64,000 bases of DNA from Mycobacterium bourgelatii (lineage in GTDB: Bacteria; Actinomycetota; Actinomycetes; Mycobacteriales; Mycobacteriaceae), in contig NZ_BLKZ01000001.1 in the NCBI RefSeq assembly GCF_010723575.1, forward strand, positions 310,001 through 374,000, in the 5' to 3' direction. The notes beneath the pieces were generated by a model. It had not been told where the DNA came from and searched no databases. It was given only the letters and a program-made list of their open reading frames with translations. The translations under genes were made by a program, and so were the position numbers. Of this stretch, positions 1-8,999 are shown in pieces; position 1 is the stretch's first letter; every line of letters starts with the position of its first letter.

Positions 1-1
1 C

Positions 2-142
2 GCCGATGCAGCGAAGAAGTGGGGGATCATAGCGATCATTGCTGGTGCTATTGGCGGTGTCCTTTGGGTCATCCTGACGATCATTGCCAGCTTGGCCGCA
101 AGTCCAGACACTGCGGCGATGATTACCTCCACACTGTTCTAG
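2..142 (+). CDS. C-terminal end of a small membrane protein (partial)
   Basis: An open frame enters from the left edge and ends at a TAG at 140-142, giving 46 residues. It starts with a charged AAKKW stretch. One long hydrophobic segment follows (IIAIIAGAIGGVLWVILTII), then a short polar tail. This resembles the last membrane helix of CD225/dispanin-like small membrane proteins, which often sit beside DUF2752 genes in actinobacteria. That family assignment is inference, because most of the gene lies outside the window. The next gene begins 13 bases downstream on the same strand, so the two are probably co-transcribed. Confidence 0.55.
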   Translation, partial: ADAAKKWGIIAIIAGAIGGVLWVILTIIASLAASPDTAAMITSTLF

Positions 143-155
143 GTCCGCGACGCTC

Positions 156-581
156 ATGGTGACCCGCCAGAGAGCGGCGCCAATGAGGTTGGGTGCGCCA
201 TTACTGGTGGCCGGCACCGCGATCTTATTGGGCGCCGCCATCTGGGTGGGTGATCCGACAACCCCGAACGGCGTTCTGCCGCCCTGCCCCATCAAGGCGT
301 TGTTGGGAATTGACTGCCCGGGGTGCGGCAGCATGCGAATGCTGTACAGCTTGATGCACGGCAATGTGTGGGCGGCTGTCCGGTTCAACGCTTTGGGTGT
401 TGTCGCGGTCGTGCTGTTGGTATGGGCGTATCTGGCTTGGACCTACGGCCGTGTGGTGGGTCGCCGGATCACAAGTTGGCAGCATTCGCGTTGGGCGGCC
501 CTGGTGGCCTTGGTGCTGTGGGTGGTCTGGCTGGTGGTGCGCAATTTGCCTTTTGCGCCGTTCACCGCCCTATTTGTCTGA
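156..581 (+). CDS. DUF2752 family membrane protein
   Basis: This 141-residue protein begins at ATG 156. It has the DUF2752 signature, a short PCPIKALLGIDCPGCG motif with paired cysteines near residues 44-57. Three hydrophobic segments lie at about residues 14-31, 74-95 and 112-128. The function of the family is unknown; members are small inner-membrane proteins usually next to dispanin-like proteins, as seems to be the case here. It lies 13 bases after the partial gene. An 88-base gap separates it from lpqL, so lpqL may have its own promoter. Confidence 0.75.
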   Translation: MVTRQRAAPMRLGAPLLVAGTAILLGAAIWVGDPTTPNGVLPPCPIKALLGIDCPGCGSMRMLYSLMHGNVWAAVRFNALGVVAVVLLVWAYLAWTYGRVVGRRITSWQHSRWAALVALVLWVVWLVVRNLPFAPFTALFV

Positions 582-669
582 TTTGGATCGTTGTGATGCC
601 AAGGTCCGCATCCGCTTGTGCAGCTGCGGCCTTTCGCAACATCAGGCGCCGCAGTCTAATCTGAGCGCG

Positions 670-2196
670 ATGGGGAACAAACCGAACACGATGCGGGCGG
701 CGTTGGCGGTCGCCGCCGTGGCCGTATTTCTGGCCTCTTTGGTAATTGGCTGCGACAGTTGGTCCAAGAAGACCACGCCCAGCACCATTACAAATCCTGC
801 CGCAAGCCCTAATGCGGCGGAGTTCGCCAACACGTTGCGCAACAAGGTCCACACGGACGCGATGATGGCGCACTTGCAGAAGTTGCAGGACATCGCCAAC
901 GCCAACAACGGGACCCGCGCGGTGGGCACCCAGGGCTATGAGCAGAGCGTCGACTACGTGGTTGACGTGTTGCGCAAGAACGGATTCGACGTACAGACAC
1001 CGGAGTTTTCGGCGAGCGTGTTCGAGGCCGAGAAGGGCTCGGTGGCCATCGGTGACTTCAAGTCAGACGCGCGCGCGCTCGAATACAGTCTGCCCACGCC
1101 GGAACAAGGGGTGACCGGGCCGCTGGTACTGGCACCCGTCGAGGAAAGTCCGGGTTGCTCGCCGTCGGACTACGACAATCTGCCGGTGAAGGGCGCGGTG
1201 GTCTTGGTGGACCGCGGCGAATGCCAATTCGCGCAGAAGGAAGACGCCGCGGCCCAGCGCGGAGCCGTCGCGCTGATCATCGCCGACAACGTCGACGAGC
1301 AGTCCATGGGCGGCACCTTGGGGGTGAACACTGAGGTCAAGATCCCCGTCGTCAGCGTCACCAAGTCCGTCGGGGTCCAGCTGCGCGGCAAGTCCGGGCC
1401 GATAACGGTCAAGCTGAAGGCGCAGACGAAAAACTTCAAGGCCCGCAACGTCATTGCGCAAACTAAGACCGGTTCGCCGACCGACGTCGTGATGGCCGGT
1501 GCGCACCTGGACAGCGTCCCGGAGGGGCCGGGCATCAACGACAACGGTTCCGGGGTGGCCGCCGTGCTGGAAACCGCTGTGCAACTGGGTAATTCGCCGG
1601 ACATTCGTAACGCGGTGCGGTTCGGTTTCTGGGGTGCCGAGGAGCTCGGGCTGATCGGGTCCCGGAATTATGTCGAGTCGTTGGATCTCGACGCGCTCAA
1701 GAGCATCGCCCTCTACCTGAACTTCGACATGCTGGGATCGCCCAATCCGGGCTATTTCACCTACGACGGCGACCAGTCGCTGCCGTTGGACGCTCGTGGC
1801 CAGCCGGTGGTGCCGGAGGGATCGGCGGGCATTGAGCGCACGCTGGCCGCCTATCTGCGGGCCGCCGGCAAGACTCCGCGCGACACCTCCTTCGACGGCC
1901 GCTCCGACTACGACGGGTTCACCCTGGCAGGCATTCCGTCCGGAGGGCTGTTCTCGGGCGCCGAGGTCAAGAAGTCCGAGGAGGAGGCAAAGCTATGGGG
2001 CGGGACCGCCGATGAGCCGTTCGACCCCAACTACCACCAGAAGGGTGACACCGTCGAGAACATCGACCAAACCTCGTTGGGGATTCAAGGCGGCGGCGCC
2101 GCCTATGCCGTCGGCCTGTACGCGCAGGACCTGACGGGTCGCAACGGAGTACCGATCATGGAGGATCGCACGCGGCACGTGCTCACCAAGTCGTGA
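670..2196 (+). CDS. lpqL: Lipoprotein aminopeptidase LpqL, M28 family
   Basis: This 508-residue lipoprotein is orthologous to M. tuberculosis Rv0418. The frame is open much further upstream, but ATG 670 places a signal peptide directly at the N terminus, with a lipobox ending LVIGC and lipidated Cys28. A protease-associated (PA) insert lies around residues 140-260. The M28 zinc-peptidase domain follows, with the metal-binding segments AHLDSVPEGPGINDN, WGAEELG, NFDMLG and YHQKGDT. It should be an exported, membrane-anchored metallo-aminopeptidase acting outside the cytoplasmic membrane; the substrate is not evident. A repeat-filled intergenic region separates it from lpqM. Confidence 0.9.
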   Translation: MGNKPNTMRAALAVAAVAVFLASLVIGCDSWSKKTTPSTITNPAASPNAAEFANTLRNKVHTDAMMAHLQKLQDIANANNGTRAVGTQGYEQSVDYVVDVLRKNGFDVQTPEFSASVFEAEKGSVAIGDFKSDARALEYSLPTPEQGVTGPLVLAPVEESPGCSPSDYDNLPVKGAVVLVDRGECQFAQKEDAAAQRGAVALIIADNVDEQSMGGTLGVNTEVKIPVVSVTKSVGVQLRGKSGPITVKLKAQTKNFKARNVIAQTKTGSPTDVVMAGAHLDSVPEGPGINDNGSGVAAVLETAVQLGNSPDIRNAVRFGFWGAEELGLIGSRNYVESLDLDALKSIALYLNFDMLGSPNPGYFTYDGDQSLPLDARGQPVVPEGSAGIERTLAAYLRAAGKTPRDTSFDGRSDYDGFTLAGIPSGGLFSGAEVKKSEEEAKLWGGTADEPFDPNYHQKGDTVENIDQTSLGIQGGGAAYAVGLYAQDLTGRNGVPIMEDRTRHVLTKS

Positions 2197-2225
2197 TTCG
2201 CGTCGTGGGGGCCTTGCGTTGGGGC

Positions 2226-2378
2226 GTCGAAGGTGTGGCTTTTTGCCCTGCGCGCGCGAATTTCGGTGCGTAGGCCACACAGTCGACGCGGGGGCGGCGC
2301 GCGGGGTTGGGCCGCCGAATGTGTGGCTTTTTGCCCCGTCCACGCGAGTGCGGGTGCGCAGGCCACACGCTCGGTGGC
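2226..2378. repeat. Dispersed palindromic-type repeat, two units
   Basis: Two similar units of about 60 bases lie in tandem. Each begins with GAAGGTGTGGCTTTTTGCC or GAATGTGTGGCTTTTTGCC and ends with CAGGCCACAC or TAGGCCACAC. Each unit can therefore pair its GTGTGGC start with its GCCACAC end. Related units occur at 41012-41212, 42164-42361 and 63848-64000. The region lies between lpqL and lpqM and could act as a transcription attenuator or simply be a dispersed non-coding repeat. Confidence 0.65.
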
Positions 2379-2469
2379 CACAGCGTCACGAAGTTTGCGC
2401 TCTGAAACTCGAGTACGCCACTAAACTAGGGTTCCTTTGGTGCACGCCGGTCGATTCGAGGTTGATCAC

Positions 2470-3936
2470 ATGAGTAACCGCGGGCGGAGGGTGAGAGCCA
2501 CGGGGCGAGCGGCGATGGTTTGCCTCGCGGTGATTGCCGTTGTGGCCGGCTGTACCAACGTCGTGCAGGGTCGCGCCGTGTCGATTCTCAACGACCCGTT
2601 CCGTGTGGGCGGTCTGCCCGCGACCAACGGCCCCAGCGGCCCCCGCCCCAACGCTCCCGCCCCCACCGGCACCGTGATCAACACCGACAACGGACCGATC
2701 GACAAGTTGGCGTTGCTCTCGATCAACGACATCGAGGAGTACTGGACGGCGGCATACGGCCAGACGATGAAGGGCTCCTTCAAGCCGGTATCGAAATTGG
2801 TGTCCTACGACTCCAATGACCGCAGCGGCTCGACCGTATGCCGTATGCCGACCTACGACAACGTCAACGCCTTCTTCACTTCTCGTTGCGACCTAATCGC
2901 CTGGGACCGCGGGGTTTTCATGCCGGTCGCACAACAGTATTTCGGCGACATGTCCGTAAATGGCGTGTTGGCGCACGAATACGGGCACGCCATACAAAAC
3001 ATGGCGAAGCTGGTGTCCCGGCGAGACCCGACGATCGTCTTTGAGCAGCAGGCGGATTGCTTCGCGGGTGTCTACCTGTGGTGGGTGGCCGAGGGGAAAT
3101 CGCCTCGCTTCACTCTGAGCACCGCCGACGGGATCGACCACGTGCTGGCCGGGGTCATCACCACCCGTGACCCGGTGATCGAATCCGATCAGGAGAACGA
3201 CGACGAACACGGGTCGGCGCTGGACCGGGTGAGCGCCTTCCAGATGGGTTTTATCACCGGAGCCGCAGCATGCGCCGCGATCAACAAGTCCGAAATCGAG
3301 CGGCGCCGTGGTGATCTGCCGACGACGCTGCGAGTCGATTCGTCCACTGGGGATGTGGAGACCGGCGAGGTCGCGATCAACGAAGACACGTTGAACACGT
3401 TGATGGAAGTGATGGGCAAGATCTTCTCGCCCAAGAATCCGCCGAAGTTGTCGTTCAAGACGGTGGGCTGCTCGGACGCCAAGCCCAGCCCCCCGGCGTC
3501 CTACTGTCCGTCCACCAACACCATCATGATCGACCTGCCGGGCCTGGCGGCCATGGGCAAGGTCGCCGGTACCAAGCAGCACAGCCTGCCGCAAGGCGAT
3601 GACACGGCCTTGTCGATCGTGATGTCGAGGTACGCGCTGGCCGTGCAACATGAACGCGGACTCCCGATGCAAAGCCCGTGGACCGCGTTGCGGACGGCTT
3701 GCCTCACCGGTTTTGCCCACCGCAAGATGGCCGAACCCATCCAGTTGCCGTCTGGCAACTCACTACAACTCACCGCGGGCGACGTCGATGAGGCCGTGTC
3801 CGGTCTGCTTACCAACCACATGGTGGCCAGTGACGCCGACGGCATCAGCGTGCCGGCCGGCTTTACTCGGATCGCCGCGTTCCGCAGCGGTGTGCTGGGC
3901 GAAATGGACGGGTGCTACTCGCGCTATCCCGGCTAG
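2470..3936 (+). CDS. lpqM: Lipoprotein peptidase LpqM, putative zinc metalloprotease
   Basis: This 488-residue protein is orthologous to Rv0419. ATG 2470 is chosen because it gives a signal peptide with a lipobox ending VVAGC (Cys28); the frame stays open to 2437. A zinc-peptidase motif HEYGH begins at His169, followed about 30 residues later by a glutamate-rich EQQADCFAG segment, typical of the neutral zinc metallopeptidase family (YpfJ-like). A downstream region of about 270 residues is family-specific. It is predicted to be an outward-facing membrane-anchored protease. It converges closely on the gene at 3938-4306. Confidence 0.87.
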   Translation: MSNRGRRVRATGRAAMVCLAVIAVVAGCTNVVQGRAVSILNDPFRVGGLPATNGPSGPRPNAPAPTGTVINTDNGPIDKLALLSINDIEEYWTAAYGQTMKGSFKPVSKLVSYDSNDRSGSTVCRMPTYDNVNAFFTSRCDLIAWDRGVFMPVAQQYFGDMSVNGVLAHEYGHAIQNMAKLVSRRDPTIVFEQQADCFAGVYLWWVAEGKSPRFTLSTADGIDHVLAGVITTRDPVIESDQENDDEHGSALDRVSAFQMGFITGAAACAAINKSEIERRRGDLPTTLRVDSSTGDVETGEVAINEDTLNTLMEVMGKIFSPKNPPKLSFKTVGCSDAKPSPPASYCPSTNTIMIDLPGLAAMGKVAGTKQHSLPQGDDTALSIVMSRYALAVQHERGLPMQSPWTALRTACLTGFAHRKMAEPIQLPSGNSLQLTAGDVDEAVSGLLTNHMVASDADGISVPAGFTRIAAFRSGVLGEMDGCYSRYPG

Positions 3937-3937
3937 G

Positions 3938-4306
3938 TCACGGGTGACGCGCTATCTCCGGATGGGGGACGTAGTGCTCCGCCTCTTCGGCTTCGCGTTG
4001 CTGTTCCTCACGTACCCACAGCACTGAGAACCAGGCGATCAGCCCAAGCCCAGCGGCAGCCATCGGGATCGACCATGCGCGCCGGACCAACAATGCGCTT
4101 TCGCAACTGGACGCGAGTTCATCGCTGTCGGCATTGCGTGCCTGCCCCAAATCCGAGATGAGCCCGCTGCCGCAGTCGACCTTCATGCCGTACGGGTCGA
4201 GTTCATTCAGGTAAACCGGGTACACAAGGGCCGCCAGCCCCATCAACGCCAGTACCACCCCTGCTATCGCGATGTATGTCTGCCGGTGGCTCACAAATTC
4301 CCCCAA
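3938..4306 (-). CDS. Two-span membrane protein (Rv0420c-like)
   Basis: The protein has 122 residues. One hydrophobic helix is near residues 11-31 and another near 76-96. They flank an extracytoplasmic-type loop with two cysteines (VDCGSG and SSCESA) that could form a disulfide. The tail is glutamate-rich and charged. Position next to lpqM and topology match Rv0420c, a membrane protein of unknown function. The stop codon lies directly after that of convergent lpqM, with no room for a separate terminator. Confidence 0.7.
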   Translation of the reverse strand: MGEFVSHRQTYIAIAGVVLALMGLAALVYPVYLNELDPYGMKVDCGSGLISDLGQARNADSDELASSCESALLVRRAWSIPMAAAGLGLIAWFSVLWVREEQQREAEEAEHYVPHPEIARHP

Positions 4307-4338
4307 ATGATGTTAATTACCAATTCGATGCAATGTGT

Positions 4339-4563
4339 TCACGTCATGCAGACGTCTGAGAACAGCAGAACGGGCCACGAGACGATCTGCCCCAGGAATG
4401 AGACGGCGAGATCGGCGCCGTGCATGTTGTGCAGATGCTCAGCATGCGTGGTTGACCAGATCGTCCCCACCAGCAGGTACGGCGTGCCTATGGCAAGTCC
4501 TAGGACGATCAGCTGGCCGATCGTGACCTGAAAATTGAGCAACTGGCGGACCTTCTCCAGCAT
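4339..4563 (-). CDS. Small two-helix membrane protein
   Basis: The protein has 74 residues. Hydrophobic helices lie at about 15-36 and 52-70, separated by a histidine-rich loop (HAEHLHNMHG). It lies 32 bases upstream of the 3938-4306 gene on the same strand, so the two may form a small operon. The arrangement resembles conserved short mycobacterial membrane proteins. The function is not recognisable. The histidine cluster could bind a metal or heme, but that is only a suggestion. Confidence 0.65.
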   Translation of the reverse strand: MLEKVRQLLNFQVTIGQLIVLGLAIGTPYLLVGTIWSTTHAEHLHNMHGADLAVSFLGQIVSWPVLLFSDVCMT

Positions 4564-4686
4564 GAACCATCCCCTTCGAGAGCCTTGCGGCGACCTTCCC
4601 CCGTCAGCGTTATGTTAATAAACATTCTTTCCCGAAGACAGTTTGCACGGAGTTTCCTGGGCGAACGCTCGGGCTAGAGTGAGCCT

Positions 4687-5997
4687 GTGACCATCGCAAG
4701 CGCCCCACCCGTCGACAACGTTCGGCGGCGACCGAAGGACCGCAAGGCGCAGATTGCCCGCGCGTCCGCTGAGGCGTTCAGTGCGCAGGGCTATCACGCG
4801 GTGAGTATGGAAACCATCGCGGCAAAGGTCGGCGTCTCGGCGGCCGCGTTGTACCGCCACTACGCGGGCAAGTACGACCTTTTCCGCGGCGCTGTGTTGT
4901 CCTTGAGCCAGCAACTGGTCGACGCCGTCGATCTGGTTGACATGAACGACTCGGTCGACCCAGCCGCAGAATTGGACCGGTTAGTCGTTGCGCTCATCGA
5001 CCTCACGCTGGACAGTCGCGAGTCCGGTGGGCTGTACCGCTGGCAGTCACGCTATCTGCGTGTGGAGGACCAAGCGGTGCTGGCCGCTCAGCTGATGTCG
5101 GTGAATCGCCGAATTCAAAAGCCGCTCTTGGTAATACGTCCGACGTTGACGTCCGAGCAGCGATGGACGCTGTCGGTCGGAGTGCTGAGCGTGATTGGCA
5201 GCATCGTCGACCACCGTTCGCGGCTGCCGGCCGACGAGATTCGCGCCCTTTTAAAAGACGCCTCGGCGGCGATTCTCTCCACGGAACTTCCGCAGCCAGG
5301 GACCGTTTTCCCCCGCCCGGTGTCGTGGCGGTTGTTCACCGAGGACGCGGGCGTCTACGAAGCTCTGCTGCACGCCGCGATGGCGTTGTTCAAAGAACGG
5401 GGTTACACCGAAACCAGCATGGCCCAGATCGCAGCGGCGGCGGGCATACCGGTATCGGGGATCTACCGGTACTTCTCGGGCAAGCTCGAGATTCTGTCGA
5501 CCGGGTTGCGCCGGGCTGCCGACCGAGTGTCCGCCCAGCTGTCACCGATTCTGAGCGCCCTCACCGAGCCACGTCAGGCGCTGACTCTGCTGATCGACGC
5601 CTACGTGGCCACGTCGTTCGCCAACCCGGAGTTGTTCGCCGTCTACTACACCGAGCGAATGAACCTGACCCCCGCGGATCAGATGGTGCTACACAACGTG
5701 CAGCTGTCGACAGTGGATTCGTGGGTGCAACTGTTGACGGCGGCGCGCCCGGCACTGTCGCCGATGCAGGCACGGTTCCTCGTGCATGCCGCGATGGCAT
5801 TGGTAGTGGACCTGGGCCGGATGCTGACCAACAAAGACGACTCGGCTTACATGCAGGCGTGCGTGCGGACGCTGATGGAGGTCACGCTGTTCGGCCCGGC
5901 AACAACCGAAGCGCCGCCGTCACCGCCAGAGCAGGGACATCAAGAGTCTTCGAACCCAAATCGTGTCGCGCGCCGGAGATCTCGACGACTTCGGTAG
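4687..5997 (+). CDS. Double-domain TetR/AcrR regulator
   Basis: This 436-residue protein, from GTG 4687, carries two complete TetR helix-turn-helix regions in one chain. The first is at about residues 15-62 (SMETIAAKVGVSAAALYRHY). The second starts around residue 222 (SMAQIAAAAGIPVSGIYRYF). Each is followed by a ligand-binding-type helical half. A single polypeptide could thus bind DNA like a TetR dimer. The 3' end overlaps the convergent hydrolase gene by 116 bases and its last 30 residues are low-complexity, so the true end may have changed by frameshift. Target genes are not obvious; the divergent small membrane-protein genes are candidates. Confidence 0.85.
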   Translation: MTIASAPPVDNVRRRPKDRKAQIARASAEAFSAQGYHAVSMETIAAKVGVSAAALYRHYAGKYDLFRGAVLSLSQQLVDAVDLVDMNDSVDPAAELDRLVVALIDLTLDSRESGGLYRWQSRYLRVEDQAVLAAQLMSVNRRIQKPLLVIRPTLTSEQRWTLSVGVLSVIGSIVDHRSRLPADEIRALLKDASAAILSTELPQPGTVFPRPVSWRLFTEDAGVYEALLHAAMALFKERGYTETSMAQIAAAAGIPVSGIYRYFSGKLEILSTGLRRAADRVSAQLSPILSALTEPRQALTLLIDAYVATSFANPELFAVYYTERMNLTPADQMVLHNVQLSTVDSWVQLLTAARPALSPMQARFLVHAAMALVVDLGRMLTNKDDSAYMQACVRTLMEVTLFGPATTEAPPSPPEQGHQESSNPNRVARRRSRRLR

Positions 5998-6511
5998 GCG
6001 CGGCGATCAACGCCGCAGCGTCACGCAGCTCGGCGATGGTGCCGAACGGATCCGACGTTCCATGGGTGAACACCGTCGGCACCGTGATGTCCGGTAGATG
6101 TTCGGTGCGGGCGCGTTCCGGTTTGCCGGGCGGATGGACCGGATAGGAGAACAGCGTCAGCACGTGCACCGGCGTCTCGCCTTCGGCGACCACCATGGAG
6201 GTCTGCCGGCCGCCGTAGGAATGTCCGCCGGCGATGAGTGGACCGTCGGCAAGGCTGCGGCACAACGTTATTGCCTCGCGGATGCCTTCCCGATCGGTGG
6301 CTGCCGAGCCCGACGGCGGGCCCTTGGGGCGGCGTCGACGATATGGCAGGTTGTAGCGGACGGCGAGCCAGCCCTGGCGTGCCCACTCGTCGCAAACTTG
6401 TTGCAGCAGTTTGGCGTCCCGGTTGCCGCCGGCCCCGTGGGTGAGCACCACGACGCCTTGCGGTGTGTTGTCGGGCTGGTGCGCGACGCCCGCGATCTGG
6501 TCGAGATTCAT
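5882..6511 (-). CDS. Alpha/beta hydrolase of the thiamine operon (Rv0421c-like)
   Basis: The protein has 209 residues from ATG 6511. The start overlaps the thiD stop as ATGA, which argues against the longer open frame reaching 6748. It shows an oxyanion segment HGAGGN near residue 25, a nucleophile elbow GGHSYGG with Ser98, a late HGTSDPFG aspartate region and a GARHDLG histidine. These fit the KANL3/Tex30-like dienelactone-hydrolase fold. It is the third gene of the thiC-thiD unit and should be co-expressed under TPP control. Its substrate, and whether it belongs to thiamine metabolism, are unknown. Confidence 0.82.
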   Translation of the reverse strand: MNLDQIAGVAHQPDNTPQGVVVLTHGAGGNRDAKLLQQVCDEWARQGWLAVRYNLPYRRRRPKGPPSGSAATDREGIREAITLCRSLADGPLIAGGHSYGGRQTSMVVAEGETPVHVLTLFSYPVHPPGKPERARTEHLPDITVPTVFTHGTSDPFGTIAELRDAAALIAAPTEVVEISGARHDLGSKTLDVPALAVTAALRLLPGRTA

Positions 6512-7347
6512 GAGAGCCGAAACAGCGCTGAGACCGGGCCGTGGCCGCGCCCCAACGGATAAGCGGCGCGCAGGGATTCGGTCACCCACCGCTTGCCGAA
6601 GTCGACGGCCTCGGGCACGGTGAAGCCGTGGGCCAGGGCGCAGGCGGTCGCCGAAGCCAGGGTGTCGCCGCCGCCGTGGTCGTTTCCGGTGGGCAGTCGT
6701 GGCGAGTCGAACTCGTAGAAGTCCGAGCCGTCGTACAGCAGGTCGCAACTGCGCTCCGACGAACGCAGGTGTCCACCTTTGACCAACGCCCAGCGAGGTC
6801 CCAGCGCGTGCAAAGCCTTGGCCGCCGCACGCTGGGACTCGGCGTCGACCACGTCGATATTCACCAGCAGGCTCACCTCGTCAAGATTAGGGGTGACGAG
6901 CGTGGCCAACGGAAACAGTTGGGTGCGAAGCGTGTCCAACGCCGACGATGCCAGCAGCGCGTCACCGTGCATGGATGCGCAAACCGGGTCGACGACGAGC
7001 GGAACGCTCAGCGCGAGCTCTCGCCAGGTTGCGGCGACCGTCTCGATAATGGACGACGAAGCCAGCATCCCGGTTTTTGCGGCCTGGATCCCGATATCGG
7101 TGACCACCGCCTCGATCTGACCGGCCACGACATCGTCGGGCACCTCGTGAAAGCCCTTGACGCCCAAAGTGTTCTGGACGGTTACTGCGGTGACGGCGAC
7201 GCAGGCGTGCAGGCCGAGCAAAGCGATGGTGCGCAGGTCAGCCTGGATGCCGGCGCCGCCCCCCGAGTCCGATCCCGCGATGGTGAGCACCCGCAGCGGC
7301 GTCGTCCCCGGCGCCGCCAGCGGCAGACCCGCCGCGCTCGCGATCAC
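6508..7347 (-). CDS. thiD: Hydroxymethylpyrimidine / phosphomethylpyrimidine kinase ThiD
   Basis: This 279-residue ribokinase-fold enzyme phosphorylates HMP and HMP-P to HMP-PP in the pyrimidine branch of thiamine synthesis. Visible signatures are TIAGSDSGGGAGIQAD near residue 24, VDPVCASMHGDALL in the middle, and the ATP/anion-hole segment GNDHGGGDTLASA near residue 220. The start overlaps the thiC stop by four bases, and its stop overlaps the hydrolase start. Translational coupling along the operon is therefore likely. It is orthologous to Rv0422c. Confidence 0.93.
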   Translation of the reverse strand: MIASAAGLPLAAPGTTPLRVLTIAGSDSGGGAGIQADLRTIALLGLHACVAVTAVTVQNTLGVKGFHEVPDDVVAGQIEAVVTDIGIQAAKTGMLASSSIIETVAATWRELALSVPLVVDPVCASMHGDALLASSALDTLRTQLFPLATLVTPNLDEVSLLVNIDVVDAESQRAAAKALHALGPRWALVKGGHLRSSERSCDLLYDGSDFYEFDSPRLPTGNDHGGGDTLASATACALAHGFTVPEAVDFGKRWVTESLRAAYPLGRGHGPVSALFRLS

Positions 7348-8993
7348 GGTTGGGCGATAGGCAGATACACCCGGTTGCCGTGCTCGGCGAACTCACGGGA
7401 CTTCTCCGCCATGCCCTCCGCGAGCATCGCCTCGACGTCCTCTTCGGTTTCCAGGCCGTGCTTCGCGGCGTAGTCGCGCACGTCTTGCGTGATCCGCATC
7501 GAGCAGAACTTCGGGCCGCACATCGAGCAGAAATGTGCGGTCTTGGCGGGCTCGGCCGGCAGCGTCTCATCGTGGTACTCCCGCGCGGTGTCGGGATCCA
7601 GCGACAGCGCGAACTGGTCGTGCCAGCGGAACTCGAAACGCGCCTGCGACAGCGCGTTGTCGCGATCCTGGGCATGCGGGTGGCCCTTGGCCAAGTCACC
7701 GGCGTGCGCGGCGATCTTGTAGGCGATCACGCCGTCCTTGACGTCCTTGCGGTCCGGCAGGCCGAGGTGCTCCTTGGGAGTCACGTAGCACAGCATCGCG
7801 GTGCCGGCCTGGGCGATGATGGCCGCACCGATCGCCGAGGTGATGTGGTCGTAAGCCGGTGCGATGTCGGTGGCCAGCGGGCCCAGCGTGTAGAACGGGG
7901 CCTCCTCGCACAGCTCCTCTTCCAGGCGCACGTTCTCGACGATCTTATGCATCGGAACGTGCCCGGGGCCTTCGATCATCACCTGCACCCCATGGGATTT
8001 CGCGATCTTGGTCAGCTCGCCCAGGGTGCGCAGCTCGGCGAACTGCGCGGCGTCATTGGCGTCGGCGATAGAGCCTGGCCGCAGTCCGTCGCCGAGGGAG
8101 AAGGTGACGTCATAACGCGCCAGGATCTCGCACAGTTCCTCGAAGTGGGTGTACAGGAACGACTCTTGGTGATGCGCCAGACACCAGGCGGCCATGATCG
8201 AGCCGCCGCGGGACACGATGCCGGTGACTCGCTTGGCGGTCAGGGGCACGTAGCGCAGTAGCACGCCGGCGTGCACGGTCATGTAGTCCACGCCCTGCTC
8301 GCATTGCTCAATTACGGTGTCGCGGTACAGCTCCCACGTCAGTGCGGTCGGGTCGCCCTTGACCTTCTCCAGCGCCTGGTAGATGGGCACGGTCCCCACC
8401 GGCACCGGCGAGTTACGCAGGATCCACTCGCGGGTTTCGTGAATGTTCTTGCCGGTAGAAAGGTCCATGATGGTGTCGGCGCCCCAGCGGGTCGCCCACA
8501 CCATCTTGTCAACCTCTTCGGCAATCGAGGACGTCACCGCCGAATTGCCAATGTTGGCATTGACTTTCACCGCGAACGCCTTGCCGATGATCATCGGCTC
8601 GCTCTCGGGATGGTTGTGGTTGGCGGGGATCACCGCGCGGCCGCGGGCGACCTCGTCGCGCACCAGCTCGGCCGGCATGCCTTCACGGACGGCGATGAAC
8701 GCCATCTCGGCGGTGATCTCACCGGCGCGGGCACGCTGCAACTGAGTACCCCGGTCGCGTACCAACCCGGGCCGCGCCGGCAACCCCTTGGTCAGATCGA
8801 TCACGGCGTTGGTGTCGGTGTAGGGCCCGGAGGTGTCGTAGAGGTCGAAGTGGTCGCCGGTGGACAGGTGCACCCGGCGGAAGGGCACCCTGGCACCCGG
8901 CACGCTCGGAACGTCGCGATAGACCTTGCTGCTACCCGCGATCGGCCCCGTCGTCACCGTGGCGTCGATGGTCTCGGAAAGTACGTCGGTCAT
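7344..8993 (-). CDS. thiC: Phosphomethylpyrimidine synthase ThiC
   Basis: This 549-residue radical-SAM enzyme converts aminoimidazole ribotide to HMP-P. The C-terminal iron-sulfur motif CSMCGPKFC supplies Cys489, Cys492 and Cys497. Other conserved blocks visible are NANIGNSAV, RGGSIMAAWCL and EGPGHVPMH. The start at 8993 lies just after a TPP riboswitch whose 3' edge includes the GGAG ribosome-binding site, so translation is probably TPP-repressed. It heads the thiC-thiD-hydrolase operon and is orthologous to Rv0423c. Confidence 0.96.
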   Translation of the reverse strand: MTDVLSETIDATVTTGPIAGSSKVYRDVPSVPGARVPFRRVHLSTGDHFDLYDTSGPYTDTNAVIDLTKGLPARPGLVRDRGTQLQRARAGEITAEMAFIAVREGMPAELVRDEVARGRAVIPANHNHPESEPMIIGKAFAVKVNANIGNSAVTSSIAEEVDKMVWATRWGADTIMDLSTGKNIHETREWILRNSPVPVGTVPIYQALEKVKGDPTALTWELYRDTVIEQCEQGVDYMTVHAGVLLRYVPLTAKRVTGIVSRGGSIMAAWCLAHHQESFLYTHFEELCEILARYDVTFSLGDGLRPGSIADANDAAQFAELRTLGELTKIAKSHGVQVMIEGPGHVPMHKIVENVRLEEELCEEAPFYTLGPLATDIAPAYDHITSAIGAAIIAQAGTAMLCYVTPKEHLGLPDRKDVKDGVIAYKIAAHAGDLAKGHPHAQDRDNALSQARFEFRWHDQFALSLDPDTAREYHDETLPAEPAKTAHFCSMCGPKFCSMRITQDVRDYAAKHGLETEEDVEAMLAEGMAEKSREFAEHGNRVYLPIAQP

Positions 8994-8999
8994 TTCAAC

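Noticed and set aside
364..669. Upstream extension of the lpqL frame
   Set aside because: It overlaps the DUF2752 gene in another frame; the signal peptide and lipobox start at ATG 670.
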